Program-made: the position numbers and the translations under genes | The notes under the pieces: model-generated | Seen by the model: only the letters and a program-made list of their open reading frames with translations | Told to the model about the DNA's origin: nothing | Database searches by the model: none | In this document: one piece after another, positions 36,690-47,939 of the stretch | Layout: every line of letters starts with the position of its first letter | Position numbering within the stretch: the stretch's first letter is position 1 | From: Hetaerina americana | Lineage: Eukaryota; Arthropoda; Insecta; Odonata; Calopterygidae | Assembly: GCA_022747635.1 (NCBI GenBank) | Contig: JAKTNV010000024.1 | Span: forward strand, 4,377,665 to 4,441,664 | Direction: 5' to 3' | Length of the DNA: 64,000 nucleotides

Positions 36690-39600
36690 AAATTCATTGA
36701 GGCAGGTCATGCATTTCGGATCTCTCGTTCTGTGGAAAATTTCACATTTCTCAATTCGTAAAGCAGTTGAACCGTTTTATAGGCTAAATGTGTTGCAACT
36801 CCAGGTGTGCCCTCATATCATTTTTAGGCTTGATATTTTGACTAATATCACTACTTTGAGAAACTTCTACGTAGTGACTAAGTTATTTCGAGCTCATGAA
36901 ATCGTTAGGTATTTGTGATGCAATTCTTATTCGTCAGAAAAACTTTAAACGGGTGGTAGATAAGGTTAAGGTGGAAAAGTTGGTTTATATTTAATATTTA
37001 GACTTGACTTGCTCAATGCATTATTGTTATGAAATGTTCTATCGTTTTCATTCCGTATTCCATGAAAGAAACTTAAGAATAACATTTCTTTCCGGGAGCT
37101 CTCCACGGTTCGAAGTCTAATGGATAGCGGCACTAGTCCGTCGGCCTGCAATAACAGAAGCACTCGTGTTGGCAGACTTTGGTTTCTTCTTGCAGTATAT
37201 AGAGATTTCCATGCAATTCAAGCTTAACGATTTTCCGTGGTGGTTAATCCATTATATGGTGTGTAATCAATGTTTTAAAGACAAAACCGGTATTTACCTC
37301 TTGAAATTATAGGGAAGCACACAAGTAGCGAACTAATGGTTTTCACAGTGGTGCTTTTTCATTCATCACTCGATATTTTTAACTAAGCGTTACGGATTTG
37401 AGCCGTCATATAATTATAGGGAAGACACGAGGAATAATGGTCTGCAATTCGTTGTTGAATAACGCATGTTCTCATAATTTCTCGTCATCGGACCTTAGTG
37501 GGAGTCTTCCTTTCCCTGAAAAGAGGGTATGCCGCCGGATTGTTTCACTGCGGCTTTGCAATCGGATGAAAGATAAAATTTCCTACGGCAAACGTGACAA
37601 ATATTTCAATTTTATGTTAAATTTGTGCGTGAGTTAACAAGGCCCTGCCCCATTGGAGGTCAGTCGGTACTCAAGGAATAATAATTTAACGCCTAAATAT
37701 AAATACGCGTAATAATACCCCTTTCCGATTAGGTCATAACTCTTGCTCTCATCCGGATATGGTTATCTATTTTTACGGAATTGTTTGAAAACTCTTCATT
37801 TGTGTACACTCTCTCTTACTTCGTGGTGGATTGTTCCATCTAGCATCAGAACGACTGCCACCCACACCAATCAGGCGTCGAGAAGCAGCCCTCGAAGGTA
37901 ATGACAACAATTATGCTAGTGTCAACTTCGATTTGGTGTTTCATCATCCCTTGGCGTGTAGAAAATCGCATTTGATGTCTGGTTTTTTATAATTGTGCAC
38001 TGTTCTCCTCTTAACACTCATGGTAAGAAAGAGAAGCCACTGGAGGAAGAACTTCGATAAGAATACTAGTTCCTCAGGATTTGCTGAAGTGGAAAACAAA
38101 AGGTCTATTGATGATGATTGCTAATCTTTCATTCCACAGAGTCGAACTAAATGATCTGGAATCATTCGACGTATTTGGAACCACTAGGAGCTATAACTTT
38201 TCAGGTAAATAATGTATTCTTTACTCCGTCTGTTATCTGTCCAAAATGCTATAACTTATCCCCCGTCCCTTTATCCCTCGGACCTCCCTCTCGTCCATTC
38301 CCCCCGATGGAATTATATTCTCACCCCTTGAATTATTAAGGTCGCGTTTTATCGAAAAGGTCGACCGAGCATGACCAAATCACTTCGTAAACAGAATTAA
38401 TACTTACTCTTCGTAATTGTTAATTCCACGATGGAGTTCCCTCAATTTCAATACCATTCTCATAATATAGCCCAGGTTACTCCTAGGGAATTATTTTGTA
38501 ACGTAGGCATCCCCGTGACGAATGCGAAGCAAAACACGCACCATCACGAAAACTCTTGCCATTGCGCAGCGTCTATTTGAGTGGCAGTATCACGAAATCA
38601 CGATCGCCAAAATTCCACGGCCGATCGCCCATGGCGATCGCCGAAAGGGTTGCCCGCCCCGGGTCTGGGTTACGGAGCAACTTTTTTTCACGAACTAAAT
38701 CCTTTCCCTCTCCTTCCCCCCCCCCTTCCATCGTGAGCGTCTTAACTCGGTCAAGGCAGACGCGCGTCTTATCCCCAGGGGTATTCTCCGATTTCACCAT
38801 TTTTTTGCCGAAATGTGATTAATTGATGGGGAGTGGTTGCCGGTCGTCCCCGCTTCGGCCCCGGCCCCCCTCACTATTCACGCCCGCCTTCACTCCGGTC
38901 GTGACGCGTGGATGCCTGCTCATCGCGTTAGCTACTCCTCGGTCCATCGATGAGGAATAATTTTTGCCCGGGCTCTTAATCAAAGGATTATTTTTGTTAT
39001 AGTTCTCATTTCTGCCCGTCCGAACGGCGATCGCTGTATTTTTCTCCGAGACGATTGCTTCACTATATCTGCTTCAGAGGCAGGCGCCAGGAACCACTGG
39101 GATAGTTGATGAGGGGAGTTCTTCAAGGTTCTGAGACCTTGAAAGGCTTCCAGGACGATACGGGGTGAGGAATCCGTGCGTGAGTTGTAGGAGTTTTCAA
39201 ACGAGGCATCAGGAAGAATTACTCCTGGTAATTTCCATTCGATACTTATTTCGTTAGACCTGACCAATCGAGATAATTAATTTTCGCGTCGGTCATTGTA
39301 AAGGGCATTTTCTTAGCGGCGATTGCTGAAATTATTACGGATGCGTTTAATCTTTATTTTCTATGCCTACCTTGCCCTGCCCGCCAAGCAGGAAATGCTT
39401 TGTATTAGACTTGAATTTAGTCTGGTTTTCATTTAAAAATCCCTTCTTTGAAAATTTTAATAAAAACTTTGAAAGAGATCTCATTTTTTGCGCATTGGTG
39501 ATCTTTCGCCATAGATTTCAGTTTTTGTGTGTCCTGTGAGGGGTGTTCTCAGTGGTTATGGACTCAATTCAGCACGTTGCATGGATTTTCGAATCGAACC

Positions 39601-39920
39601 AGTTAATTGGGCGTAGCTCATATTTGGCCGTTGCCACTCTCGAGGATGATCTCTAGTTTCCCCCTGAAAAAAATATCCCCTTTTTCAATAGTTTTTTTTC
39701 CAATTGTCCCTTCCTCGTTACTTCCCATGCAACGATTCTCAATGCCGAGAGCTCAATAACTTGGACCTTTAACTAATGTGGCACCTTCAGTTACATTTAT
39801 TTCGTGCTCGGCAGTCATCGTACCCTCTCCTCAGTCGGGGCCAAAGTACTCAAACGTGTTGTCCGACCGGTGGTGATAAATAATACCTTTCCGTCATAGA
39901 AGCCCCGCTTCAAGATAACG
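36690..39920. other. no gene seen; one 8-bp hairpin
   Basis: AT-rich for most of its length, with a CpG-rich patch at 38620-38900. Frames are short. A perfect small hairpin lies at 39122-39143. Confidence 0.5.
39122..39143. repeat. small perfect hairpin
   Basis: TTCAAGGT, a six-base loop TCTGAG, then ACCTTGAA. No U-run follows and no gene is nearby, so it is probably incidental. Confidence 0.6.
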
Positions 39921-40009
39921 TAAATGTTCCCCATCGTTTCTCGAGTCTCATTTTCCTTTAGCTACCCGGCGTTTCTCCTTTATTTTCGCCTAATTTTCTT
40001 GCTTCGTGC

Positions 40010-40440
40010 GGGACCCACCCCTCATCCCTTGCCAGCACCGTCACCACCTGCCTTATGTCAGTTTCGGTCCCAACTCCCTCCCTCCCCCCATCCCTGCTCT
40101 TCCATTTAAACCACCTTGTCACATCTTCGCTCTCTATCCATTTCCCTTCAGCGTGCTCCACTTTTTCCCTCCCTTTCTCCCCGACCCATCCTCCCGCCCA
40201 CCAAAACTTTTCCCGTCTCCCATATTTCTTTTGACCGTCGTCGTCCTCTTTCATCCCCGGCTCCTCTCTCGCTTTCCTCTCCCTCCCCATCCACCGGCCA
40301 CTCACTTCCAGTTTCTCCTTCCCGCCCGCTCTCAACTCGACCCCCCCCCCCTCTCCCGAACAAACACACGATTTTCCGTTCTCCCACTCCCGTTGCGATG
40401 TGTGGGGGTGATCAGTTTTTTTTTCGGTCTCCGGAAGTGC
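40010..40440. repeat. pyrimidine-rich (plus strand) low-complexity tract
   Basis: C and T dominate for about 430 bases. The minus frame 39958-40590 (210 codons) is accordingly Glu/Arg/Gly/Lys-rich and low complexity, while the plus frames are Pro/Ser/Leu-rich. I regard none as coding. The tract can adopt triplex structure and is one of several of this kind in the window. Confidence 0.6.
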
Positions 40441-40599
40441 CTTGAGCAAACTATTTCGCGCTTCGTTTAATAACTCTTCCTGTATACATATTATCTCCCT
40501 CTCTACATCGCCTAAGTGAATTTGTCTTCCAATTATTTCGTGTAGTTTTTTTGGTAACTTAATTTTTTTGGGAAAATGAAGATATCTCATTCTCTTCCA

Positions 40600-43190
40600 A
40601 CCATTACGTATTCGTAATGCTTTTGGAAAGTATTTTCGCTGTTTTGGTTATCATGATGGTTTTCGTTAGGCGCTGAGTATACACCATTAGAGCTTTTAAG
40701 GTGTATCATCGGGAGCAATAATAAGTTTCTCAGTTTGCGGTTTGTTTGCTTTGCATCTCAGCATTGACCAGTTTTGGTGATTCTGTATGAACGGTTTGCG
40801 GATGGAGAAAATCATAATGGCCGTTATTGATGATATCAGGAAGGGCTGCAAAATTCCAAATAATGACGGTGGCATTGTCTGGTTTGACTTCGTCTTGGCT
40901 AGGGAGTATGGACTAAATTTGAACCAAGTGGAGCTGTCTTGTTTGTCAAGCCACCAACTGACTGCGCGCAGTCAGTGACAGTGCTTGGCATTCCGTGTTC
41001 GTCCCAAAACTTTCACTCCGCGAATCGTCGATTTTAAATTATTGCGTGACTACCTTACCATCTTATCTTTCTCCGTCATGCGGTAATCAATATCCGTGCT
41101 GTGAACTTCACGGCGACAGCCATTGCAATTTCGTCCTAATATTTCGATCGGCTCTTTTCCAAGTGAAAAATGAAAGTGTGCAATGGATTTGTGGCGTAGT
41201 AGTTGATCAAATTTTTGTGGTTGATGTTGTAAAATAAGCCTTATTAAAGTTACCCCTTTTCTCGTTGCTTCATTTGCATTCTTTCTTAATTTCATCGTTA
41301 AATGCGCAAACTGCGGTGACTTTTTTGTAATTCAAAAGTTTAATAATTCGTGTTTGAGTCGTGGTCATCGTTTTGGGATTGAGCGTATTTATTTTGTCAC
41401 AATATGAGGAAAAGAATGAAAATTGGAGGTGTTGGCATTTTAAAAAAACCGCCAAATGAATGGCAGTTATGCCGTAGTTAGTATCTGTGTTTTATGGTAA
41501 AAGTTCGCACCTCGGCAACATTTTCGCATTAGTCAGATTCTTTTTTTCTCCAATGTTGACTCGAATACATAGTTTGAGGTGGCCTGCACGTATCGGAAGT
41601 TTTAGGAAATGGCTTTATCATATTTTAGCTCAATTGCCCATGCTATTAAAAAAACGCGTATTTTTTAAACGCGAGTTATTCTGGCAGGTATGATTTGAAT
41701 TTAACATTTGGGGGAGCGAGATTTGATCTTCTGTTTTACTTTTTTGTTTGTTATTAATCATTTTCAATTTTAATAAGCATTCATGGCAAGTTTAGTTAAA
41801 TCATTTACCCTATTTACACTTGTATTTTTGCGGACCTTTTTTTCCTTTTTAATCAGCTAGATATAGATCCCTTAAATATAAGTCTAAAATCAATGTTAAA
41901 TCATTTATTTCCAAAACATCAAGTTGTTACTTTCTGAGCGTTCTTAATTGCAGTACGTGTAAGCGTGAGATATTGTCGCACTTTCGTGTAACGCTCGGAA
42001 GTTTAAGCTTTCAGGCGACGTACTTTTAGGGTTTTTATTTGGAGAAAGAAGCGACACCAGTCAAGGATGTGTCCATTAAAACTGTTATTATCCTAATTAC
42101 AGCATTTTCACCCTGACTTACAATTTTTCTCTATTTTTTGCCTAATGTCCGATCTGAATTTTATAGAAAAAGCGCTGTGCGTCCCACGTTTGACTATGTC
42201 GCCCTCCCGTCCTTCGACTTTTGTGTTTGGAAGTATTGGTTTGCTAATGGTTCTTACTCCTGGCCTTAACCATTGGGGCGATTGAAGAATTGAACAGCAG
42301 TTTTGTAACCGGGACGGACTTGCCTCGCAACGACTTAAGATATTCCAGAATCACGGAGCCGTAATTATTTTCACTGGCGTTGGGGCCGTCGTTTTTTTAA
42401 GATGACAGGTGTACGGGTGCAGTTTCGAGTTGCGATTACATTTCTTCTGTTAGATTTTGGCCAAGTGCATGTGGGATGGAAAACACTCATTTCTCTGCGG
42501 TTTGATGTTGTTGAATGAAAGCCGCAAGCTGGCAGAGTGACATTCGGAGGGATGTGAAACATTTAAATGTTATGTTGATGTATTTATTACCGCACGATTA
42601 TAAATATTTTGTTAAAATTGGTTTGGCCTTTCCAAAACAAGGCAGAAATTATGTGATAAACGGTGCGTGTCAGCTTGCCAAAATGTTCGTGCAGGTCTGG
42701 GGTTTCTTGTTTGACACTGGCCTAGTGTGTTGTGAATAAAAATCATTAGCCTCGGGCAGGTTGTTGGTATCTCTTCCGAGTATTGTTGGCAGTCAGCTCG
42801 TGAATTTTAATTACCGTAGATATAGTCCGAGGTGGCATTCAATTGAAAAAGCAAACCGACTTACAAGCACAAAAATACGTTGTAACAGTAATAATAATAT
42901 TGGTAATTAGGTGTGATTTACCGAAGCGAAAACGACGAAATTTTCGTTTCCCATCTCTTTGAGCTTTCCATACATCCGCTCTCATTTGCATTCAGAATTA
43001 TATTCGAAGAAAAATTTTGCGGAGCAGTCATTGATAGTATTAGTTAGGGGATCTGAATTTTTCCTGGTAACGGTTACATTTTTTCGCGCCCAACTTTTAT
43101 CTTTGGTTACAGTCCCGATGGAAGAGGATTTACTATCGAGAGTAATTGAAAGAGCGGGTGTACCCAAGTGTGGATTTCTTTTCGGGTCAC
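40600..43190. other. AT-rich DNA, no gene seen apart from the palindrome at 40957
   Basis: Frames of 60-81 codons are present on both strands. None has protein-like features, and no tail, terminal repeat or RNA structure stands out. Confidence 0.5.
40957..40976. repeat. perfect 20-bp palindrome
   Basis: ACTGACTGCGCGCAGTCAGT equals its own reverse complement. It lies in otherwise ordinary AT-rich DNA. It could be a dimeric protein-binding site or a chance event. There is no sign of a transposon footprint beyond it. Confidence 0.85.
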
Positions 43191-43960
43191 GTGAATGGAA
43201 GAAAAGGGGTGGGTGGTGAGGAAAATCTCGGCTTCCACGTCTATCCTCATCCGGCGTCTGTCGTCGGGATCTCGGAATGAACTTGGAGCGAAACTCTTTT
43301 CGGGCGCTCCGTTCGGGGCGGAGAAGGGCGAACGATCCACCCGGAGAGTGAGTGGGGGTTTGCTGCAGAAGACTCCCGTCTCCCTCTCCCGTTTCGTAAG
43401 TTGTTCAATAGACAGTTACACCCCACGAGCTCTGCGGAAGGGGGAGAGGCAAGGCGAACTTCCCTCGTTCTCACCTTCCAGGAGGCTTCCTTAGGTGATT
43501 CGGATTCCCCTTGTTAATTCAACAATGCCTCCAATGCTCGTTAATATTTTCGTCAACTGCAGAAAAGTTTCATTTCCTCCCACGTGCACGCGAGTGAAGA
43601 ATGAGTTTACCCTGCCCCCCCCCCCAAAAACCCCGCCTCGCCTCCGGCGTGGGTGTGTGGAGGAGGGCGGAAGGGGTGGGACAAGTTCTCCCTTCCACGT
43701 TTCTGCAGATTATCGTCGGAGTCACGTCCCACCGAAACAAAAATGGCATTTACGAGGCCCGACTCGAATTCACGTCTCCGGGCATGTCGGCCGTTTCGGT
43801 GCCGGGGCGATATGGACACGCGTCGACTGACGTGCTGCGTGCGTCACCCCAAGGGGTGTGGGGGAGAGTGTTGGGGGAGAGTGTTGGGGGAAACAATTAA
43901 CTAGATGACGCCGCTGGGAGGTCATCGGCCTCCCCGGCTTTCGACCCACTCTCCTCCCCC
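43190..43960. other. GC-rich block, no gene recognised
   Basis: This CpG-rich and G-rich block has overlapping frames in several registers (43195-43494, 43495-43830, 43601-43900 plus and minus shadows). It contains a 10-base C run near 43615 and a short GTTGGGGGAGA minisatellite at 43857-43894. It could be a promoter-like island, but nothing fixes a start site. Confidence 0.3.
43857..43894 (+). repeat. 13-14 bp G-rich minisatellite, three copies
   Basis: The unit TGTTGGGGGAGAG occurs about three times in a row with small changes at both ends. It is probably a replication-slippage product and could form a G-quadruplex. Confidence 0.75.
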
Positions 43961-43969
43961 GACCCCTTC

Positions 43970-45360
43970 TCCAATTTACGCTCGCAACGAGGCGAGTACG
44001 GGAGTGTAATCCTTTTTCGTCTCAAATTAGTTGTCTTCGTCGTGAAATTGGCTACCTTAATCCTCGAAGAGATTCTCCGGCATCGCTCTCCGTTCCAATC
44101 TCTTATGTTTGCCCCATGTCCGCCGACCTTCTGTGTCCAACCCCCTCCCCCCCCCCCAAATTTGTCTTCCCACTAGTTCATCCTTTTTGTTTCCATTCGC
44201 CCCGAACCATTTTCTCTTCATAGTCGGCTTCGTTGTCTTCAATGTTTGTCTCGTTACTTGTTGCTCTTGGAGAGTCCATTCATTTTTGGAAGTCTTCTGC
44301 AAAGTGGTGAGTGGTGGTGGAATGTGCACAGTATTTCAGAAGTGTATTCTTTTCCGGTCTTGGGTGCTGCCAAGTTGTTCCTTGTTACCGTTATATTATT
44401 TCGTTGCATCAGGCCCCCCCATTCACTCAGTGAATGACGAGAAACGTTGGGAGACGATAATAAAATGCAACTCCAGAAAGGGGAACCTGTCTGTTTTCCG
44501 GACCGTATTGTGCTGATCTCTTAAGGATATTGAGGGCATTATTGTTCTATTTAATTATCCCGCTGTTAGCTTTTCTTTTTCTTCTGAGACAACTTCAAGA
44601 TGCATTCAATCACAAATTAACTGTCGGAATACTTGTTTATCGGAGAAGTAGTCAACAGTGCTTCGGTCGCTTCAATCATCGCAAAAAAAGTAATATATAT
44701 TTTAGTGTTTTCGGTGCATAAACATTTGAATGCGTTTAGTGTATTACGATGTTTTCTCAGACTTGCATTCGTGTGATTGCATTGCTTGTCTCTGAGCCAC
44801 CGAAGCCAACACTGCGCATTTCCGCTCTCACGGTAGAGAAAACAGGCGTAGTCCGGCGGTGGTGGATCATTATTTACTTATTCCAACGCGAGACCAGGGT
44901 TTCCGAGGTGAATATTTATTTACCGATCCGCTTCTTGTCGTCAAAGTGAGCCGTGGGGAGTTCACTACAAATACCAGAGTTGAATTTTCTTTGTAGGATT
45001 GGAAGCCTTCGGTTCACAGAGGAGCGCTGCGAAGTTCTCGGATGGCGCTACTCACTTTCTTGTGTATATACACACATGCGAACCCACATCGTTGTTTCAG
45101 TGATTGTCACGTCCGATTGTGAATGGTCAGTACATAACCGGCAGTTTCCTCATCCAGACTGGGAGTAACGGGGGTTTAATAAATGCGCCTTTCGAACAGC
45201 GGTATCTACATCAATGCAGATATTATAAGATTGTACTTGTTTCCTCATCGGAAGTGGACGCGGATTGATCTTATGTAGAAAGTTTGGAGCATTACGATAG
45301 CAGTTCAGATCCGCGAGGTGTATAGCAATAATTCAAATCTTCAATCCTTCCCTTTCTAAC
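43970..45360. other. no gene seen
   Basis: A C-run at 44148-44157 is followed by AT-rich DNA. Frames at 44109-44516 plus and 44057-44329 minus overlap and have no family features. Confidence 0.45.
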
Positions 45361-45370
45361 TAAAGATTCC

Positions 45371-45422
45371 TCTAATAAATCAAACGAGAGATGGTACTTT
45401 TTTCCACACTTTATTTTACAAG
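45371..45422 (+). repeat. 52-bp inverted repeat, left copy (3' tail of the PLE)
   Basis: This copy is the exact reverse complement of 46156-46207 over 52 bases. It lies directly after the hammerhead-like box in element orientation and forms the element's 3' end. Confidence 0.95.
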
Positions 45423-45430
45423 TCGACCGG

Positions 45431-45456
45431 TTTCGTCGCATAGGCGACATCATCAG
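45431..45456 (-). ncRNA. hammerhead-like ribozyme box, probably impaired
   Basis: On the minus strand CTGATGA (45456-45450) is followed by one extra T, the stem GTCGC, loop CTAT, stem GCGAC, and GAAA (45434-45431). This is the hammerhead core order found in PLE terminal regions. The extra base between CTGATGA and stem II departs from the canonical core, and I cannot find a convincing stem I with a UH cleavage site. I therefore call the motif but not activity. Confidence 0.6.
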
Positions 45457-45494
45457 GTACATAGAATCAGTGAGTTCCAGAATATATAGTTATT

Positions 45495-45560
45495 TGAGGG
45501 GGGGGGAAGAGGAGGTTGAGGGGGGGGGCGGTGGTAAAAGGGGGGGGGCGGTGTGAGAGG
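45495..45560 (+). repeat. clustered poly-G runs in the PLE 3' region
   Basis: Three runs of about eight to nine G are separated by AAGAGGAGGTTGA and CGGTGGTAAAA type spacers. On the element's strand they are poly-C. They could form a quadruplex on the plus strand. Confidence 0.75.
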
Positions 45561-46076
45561 GAGCGTGGTACTGGGCGTGGGTGACTCAAAGGGAGGGGTG
45601 GGGTGGACGTAGGCTAAGTGGAAGCTTGGTTAGGTATGCCTTTCACAGCGGGGGTTGGGGCGTCATGTATTGTGGTCAGAGAAATATCCAAAAGGGGGGA
45701 ATTGCTCACAAATATATTCTCGTTGGCAATTTTTCCTTCCTTTTAATGCTTCCTAATCTCCAGCTCCTCCAGACAATCCATTCTTCTTCCCTTTTTCTCG
45801 AGGTGAAGTATCTCTGGGACAAAATCGCTCATGTGGTCACTTTCCCATAGGTGTTTGGCGAAATGGGATCTGTTTAACTCACCGTTTCGTAGATGTCTTC
45901 TGTGTTCCTCTGCTCTTACTCTGAACGACCGTCCAGTCTGGCCAACATAACAAATTTCACAGTCACCACATTGGAGTTTATAAATACTTCTATCATTAAT
46001 GTCAATATTGTCCTTGGTTTTGTTTAACACAGCCCTTAAGTTACATTTGTTGTAATATGCAATTTTAAATTCTTCC

Positions 46077-46140
46077 TTCGGGAAAAGGTTGGCAATGGAC
46101 TGCGTAATCTTGCGCAGTCCATTGCCAACCTTTTCCCGAA
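46077..46140. repeat. near-palindrome with perfect 28-bp arms and an 8-base loop
   Basis: Arms 46077-46104 and 46113-46140 are exact reverse complements, and the loop reads TAATCTTG. The arms lie in the connector region of the PLE frame, whose translation stays open across them. Such a structure extrudes easily as a cruciform and often arises by template switching or inversion. Confidence 0.95.
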
Positions 46141-46155
46141 TTGCCAATCTTATGT

Positions 46156-46207
46156 CTTGTAAAATAAAGTGTGGAAAAAAGTACCATCTCTCGTTTGATT
46201 TATTAGA
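46156..46207 (-). repeat. 52-bp inverted repeat, right copy (inside the PLE frame)
   Basis: It is identical to the 3' tail at 45371-45422 but inverted, and it is read through in frame by the PLE fragment. This suggests either an inverted terminal repeat of the PLE or an inversion made during target-primed insertion. Confidence 0.95.
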
Positions 46208-46299
46208 ATGGATTTCCACAAAGTGAAGCCTGAAACCATCGAGTTTAAAAGATTCCTCGATTTGCAACTTTCTGCCAAGTGATTGATCAAGCACCTTGC

Positions 46300-46720
46300 G
46301 GGAAATGGTCGCGGTGGAGCACCGTGAGTTGTCGCAGCGTTAAATTTCAGTTCATGTGCTGTTTGAGAAAGACTGATCGTGGGGGGGTTCGTCGCGATTC
46401 CTGTGCAGTGTGGGGCCGACGGGTTATTTTTTTCCTGGGCGTGAACGCCGCGCTGCTGCCATATCGGTCAGCTATGTACCTCCAGGCATTCTGGCCTTCC
46501 GGTGTCGCGAGGAAGGGACGGAGTCCGTGGGCCGTTGACCGTCTCATCGGTCGGTGCGTGGCGTGGTTTAGCGGCGGAGCTCAGACCTCGCGGGGAAGGG
46601 TGTGGGCAGGTGCGGTGAGGGCGTTCCGAGAATTTAAAATGGCTAACGGGCGTGCCGAGTGCTCCCCGGCCATTCCGACGGCGACGGGCGAGAATGACAC
46701 TGGGAGTTTGTGCCGCTACT
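46300..46720. promoter_or_regulatory. CpG-rich block beside the PLE
   Basis: CpG-dense sequence begins immediately beyond the truncated PLE end. A donor-like CACCGTGAGTTG occurs at about 46320. The plus frame 46279-46884 (201 codons) has no recognised domain and starts inside the PLE. A promoter or untranslated exon is possible but unproven. Confidence 0.2.
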
Positions 46721-47930
46721 TGGGAGCAAGGGAAAAAAAAGAATCCCGTTTCATTTGCCTATTCTATCGATCATTCGCCCCTTTTATGATTCTAGCATTC
46801 CTTTGGCTCGAGAGGCCCAGTTTTTACGACGCAGGTCTTTGTTTCCCAGGCGTAAAATTTTGGTTCTTCCGCGTGGCTACGTAAACTTGATTGCCACCCT
46901 ATTATTCAGCGTAGTTTAATAAATATACCGGCATATAGTCGTTAAATCCTTTTTTTTCGTAATATGGGATCGTCGTAAAATTGAAAAGGTGAATCAGTAT
47001 CTCTTGGTAAAGGGATCGAGTGTCACAGACGTGGCAGATTCTTTCGGACGGAAAGGGCAGAAACCTTTTCCTTTTCAATACGTTTAATTGACGTCTCGTC
47101 TCCTTCGCAGCGACAAGCTGGAATGGTGGAGTACACTGCCGACGAACCACGTTTGAAAGAGTGCTTGCTATTTAGATCATGGTTGTGATCTCGGGGAAGA
47201 GACCATCGATCTTCATTAATAGGCCTCGATTCACCGCACATTTATAACCTATTCCGGTAGAGACGATATCACGTAGCATAGGTACCATAGGTATGAGGGT
47301 ACTTCCAAGATCTACTTTTTTTATCGATCAATTGCAGTGATTCACTTTCGTTCGCATCGTCTAAATATCATTTATCGTGGGTTTTATCTGTAGACTTTCT
47401 GACTCGGTGCTTGTCTGGATCGCTTGTTGACGAACGTAATTTTCTAGTGACGAGTAATTCGATGCATTTTGTCTCTCCTGTGTAGTGATACTCATTTAAG
47501 AATCTGAGAGTATCGTTTCGCTTCCGTCGCTTGATTCAGCTCTCTTGGGTAACTCTCTTTCAGTTTCGGTGTGTTTTTAACTTCCGACTTTTTCCCACGG
47601 TTTGTTTCAGCTTGCCAAATGTCGTAACCGGCCTCCGTGGCTTTGGAGACCTTAATCATCTGTCGAAATTCGTCTATGGCGTGTTAAATACGTACTGTTA
47701 TTAACACCGTATGGCTTCAATACTGAATGTTGCTTTCGTTCATTGAGTAGAAAAGCAGAAACTCTTCCTCTGCTAGAGTATTATGAGAGCTTTGTAAAGT
47801 TATATGGTTGTATTTATTTGTCGTCGTCATTGTTGAATTCTTCTGCAGAATTGGAGAAATAAGAAATGATAGGGAAACAAAGTACATACCTGTTGTAGCC
47901 TCCGGGAAATGGATATTTTTTCTCCTCATA
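46720..47930. other. AT-rich DNA, no gene seen
   Basis: Frames on the minus strand at 46902-47150, 47023-47241 and 47717-47929 have no recognisable features. No repeats stand out. Confidence 0.5.
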
Positions 47931-47939
47931 TTTAATATC

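Larger units (their letters stand above)
45371..46294 (-). mobile_element. 5'-truncated Penelope-like element (PLE), GIY-YIG part and 3' tail
   Basis: The minus strand carries, in order, the C-terminal end of a PLE polyprotein with a GIY-YIG nuclease domain (46294-45743), a C-rich 3' untranslated stretch, a hammerhead-like box (45456-45431) and a tail ending near 45371. The reverse-transcriptase part is absent and sequence beyond 46300 is unrelated GC-rich DNA, so the copy is truncated at its 5' end. A 52-bp piece of the 3' tail recurs inverted at 46156-46207. PLEs are known for terminal repeats in direct or inverted orientation. The copy cannot move by itself. Confidence 0.8.
45743..46294 (-). 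pseudogene. PLE polyprotein fragment with GIY-YIG endonuclease domain
   Basis: The 183-residue open frame ends in a GIY-YIG nuclease domain of the PLE type. Visible landmarks are SIY (103-105) in place of GIY, three cysteines at 109, 112 and 115 as in the PLE zinc-like linker, YVG (116-118), the QTGRSFRVR stretch with Arg122, EEH (129-131), and a C-terminal LEELE with the expected metal-binding Glu around 176-179. Residues 53-95 fit the connector between reverse transcriptase and nuclease. Residues 30-47 are encoded by the inverted 52-bp repeat and 52-75 by the palindrome, so the N-terminal third is partly rearranged sequence. A complete PLE protein is several hundred residues longer and has reverse transcriptase first. 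The Met is only the first in frame, not a real start. Confidence 0.8.

Noticed and set aside
39958..40590. 210-codon minus-strand frame rich in Glu, Arg and Gly
   Set aside because: It is antisense to a pyrimidine-rich tract. The low-complexity residues follow base composition and no domain is visible.
46279..46884. 201-codon plus-strand frame beside the PLE
   Set aside because: It starts within the PLE remnant and runs into a CpG-rich block. No motif or plausible start context is present.
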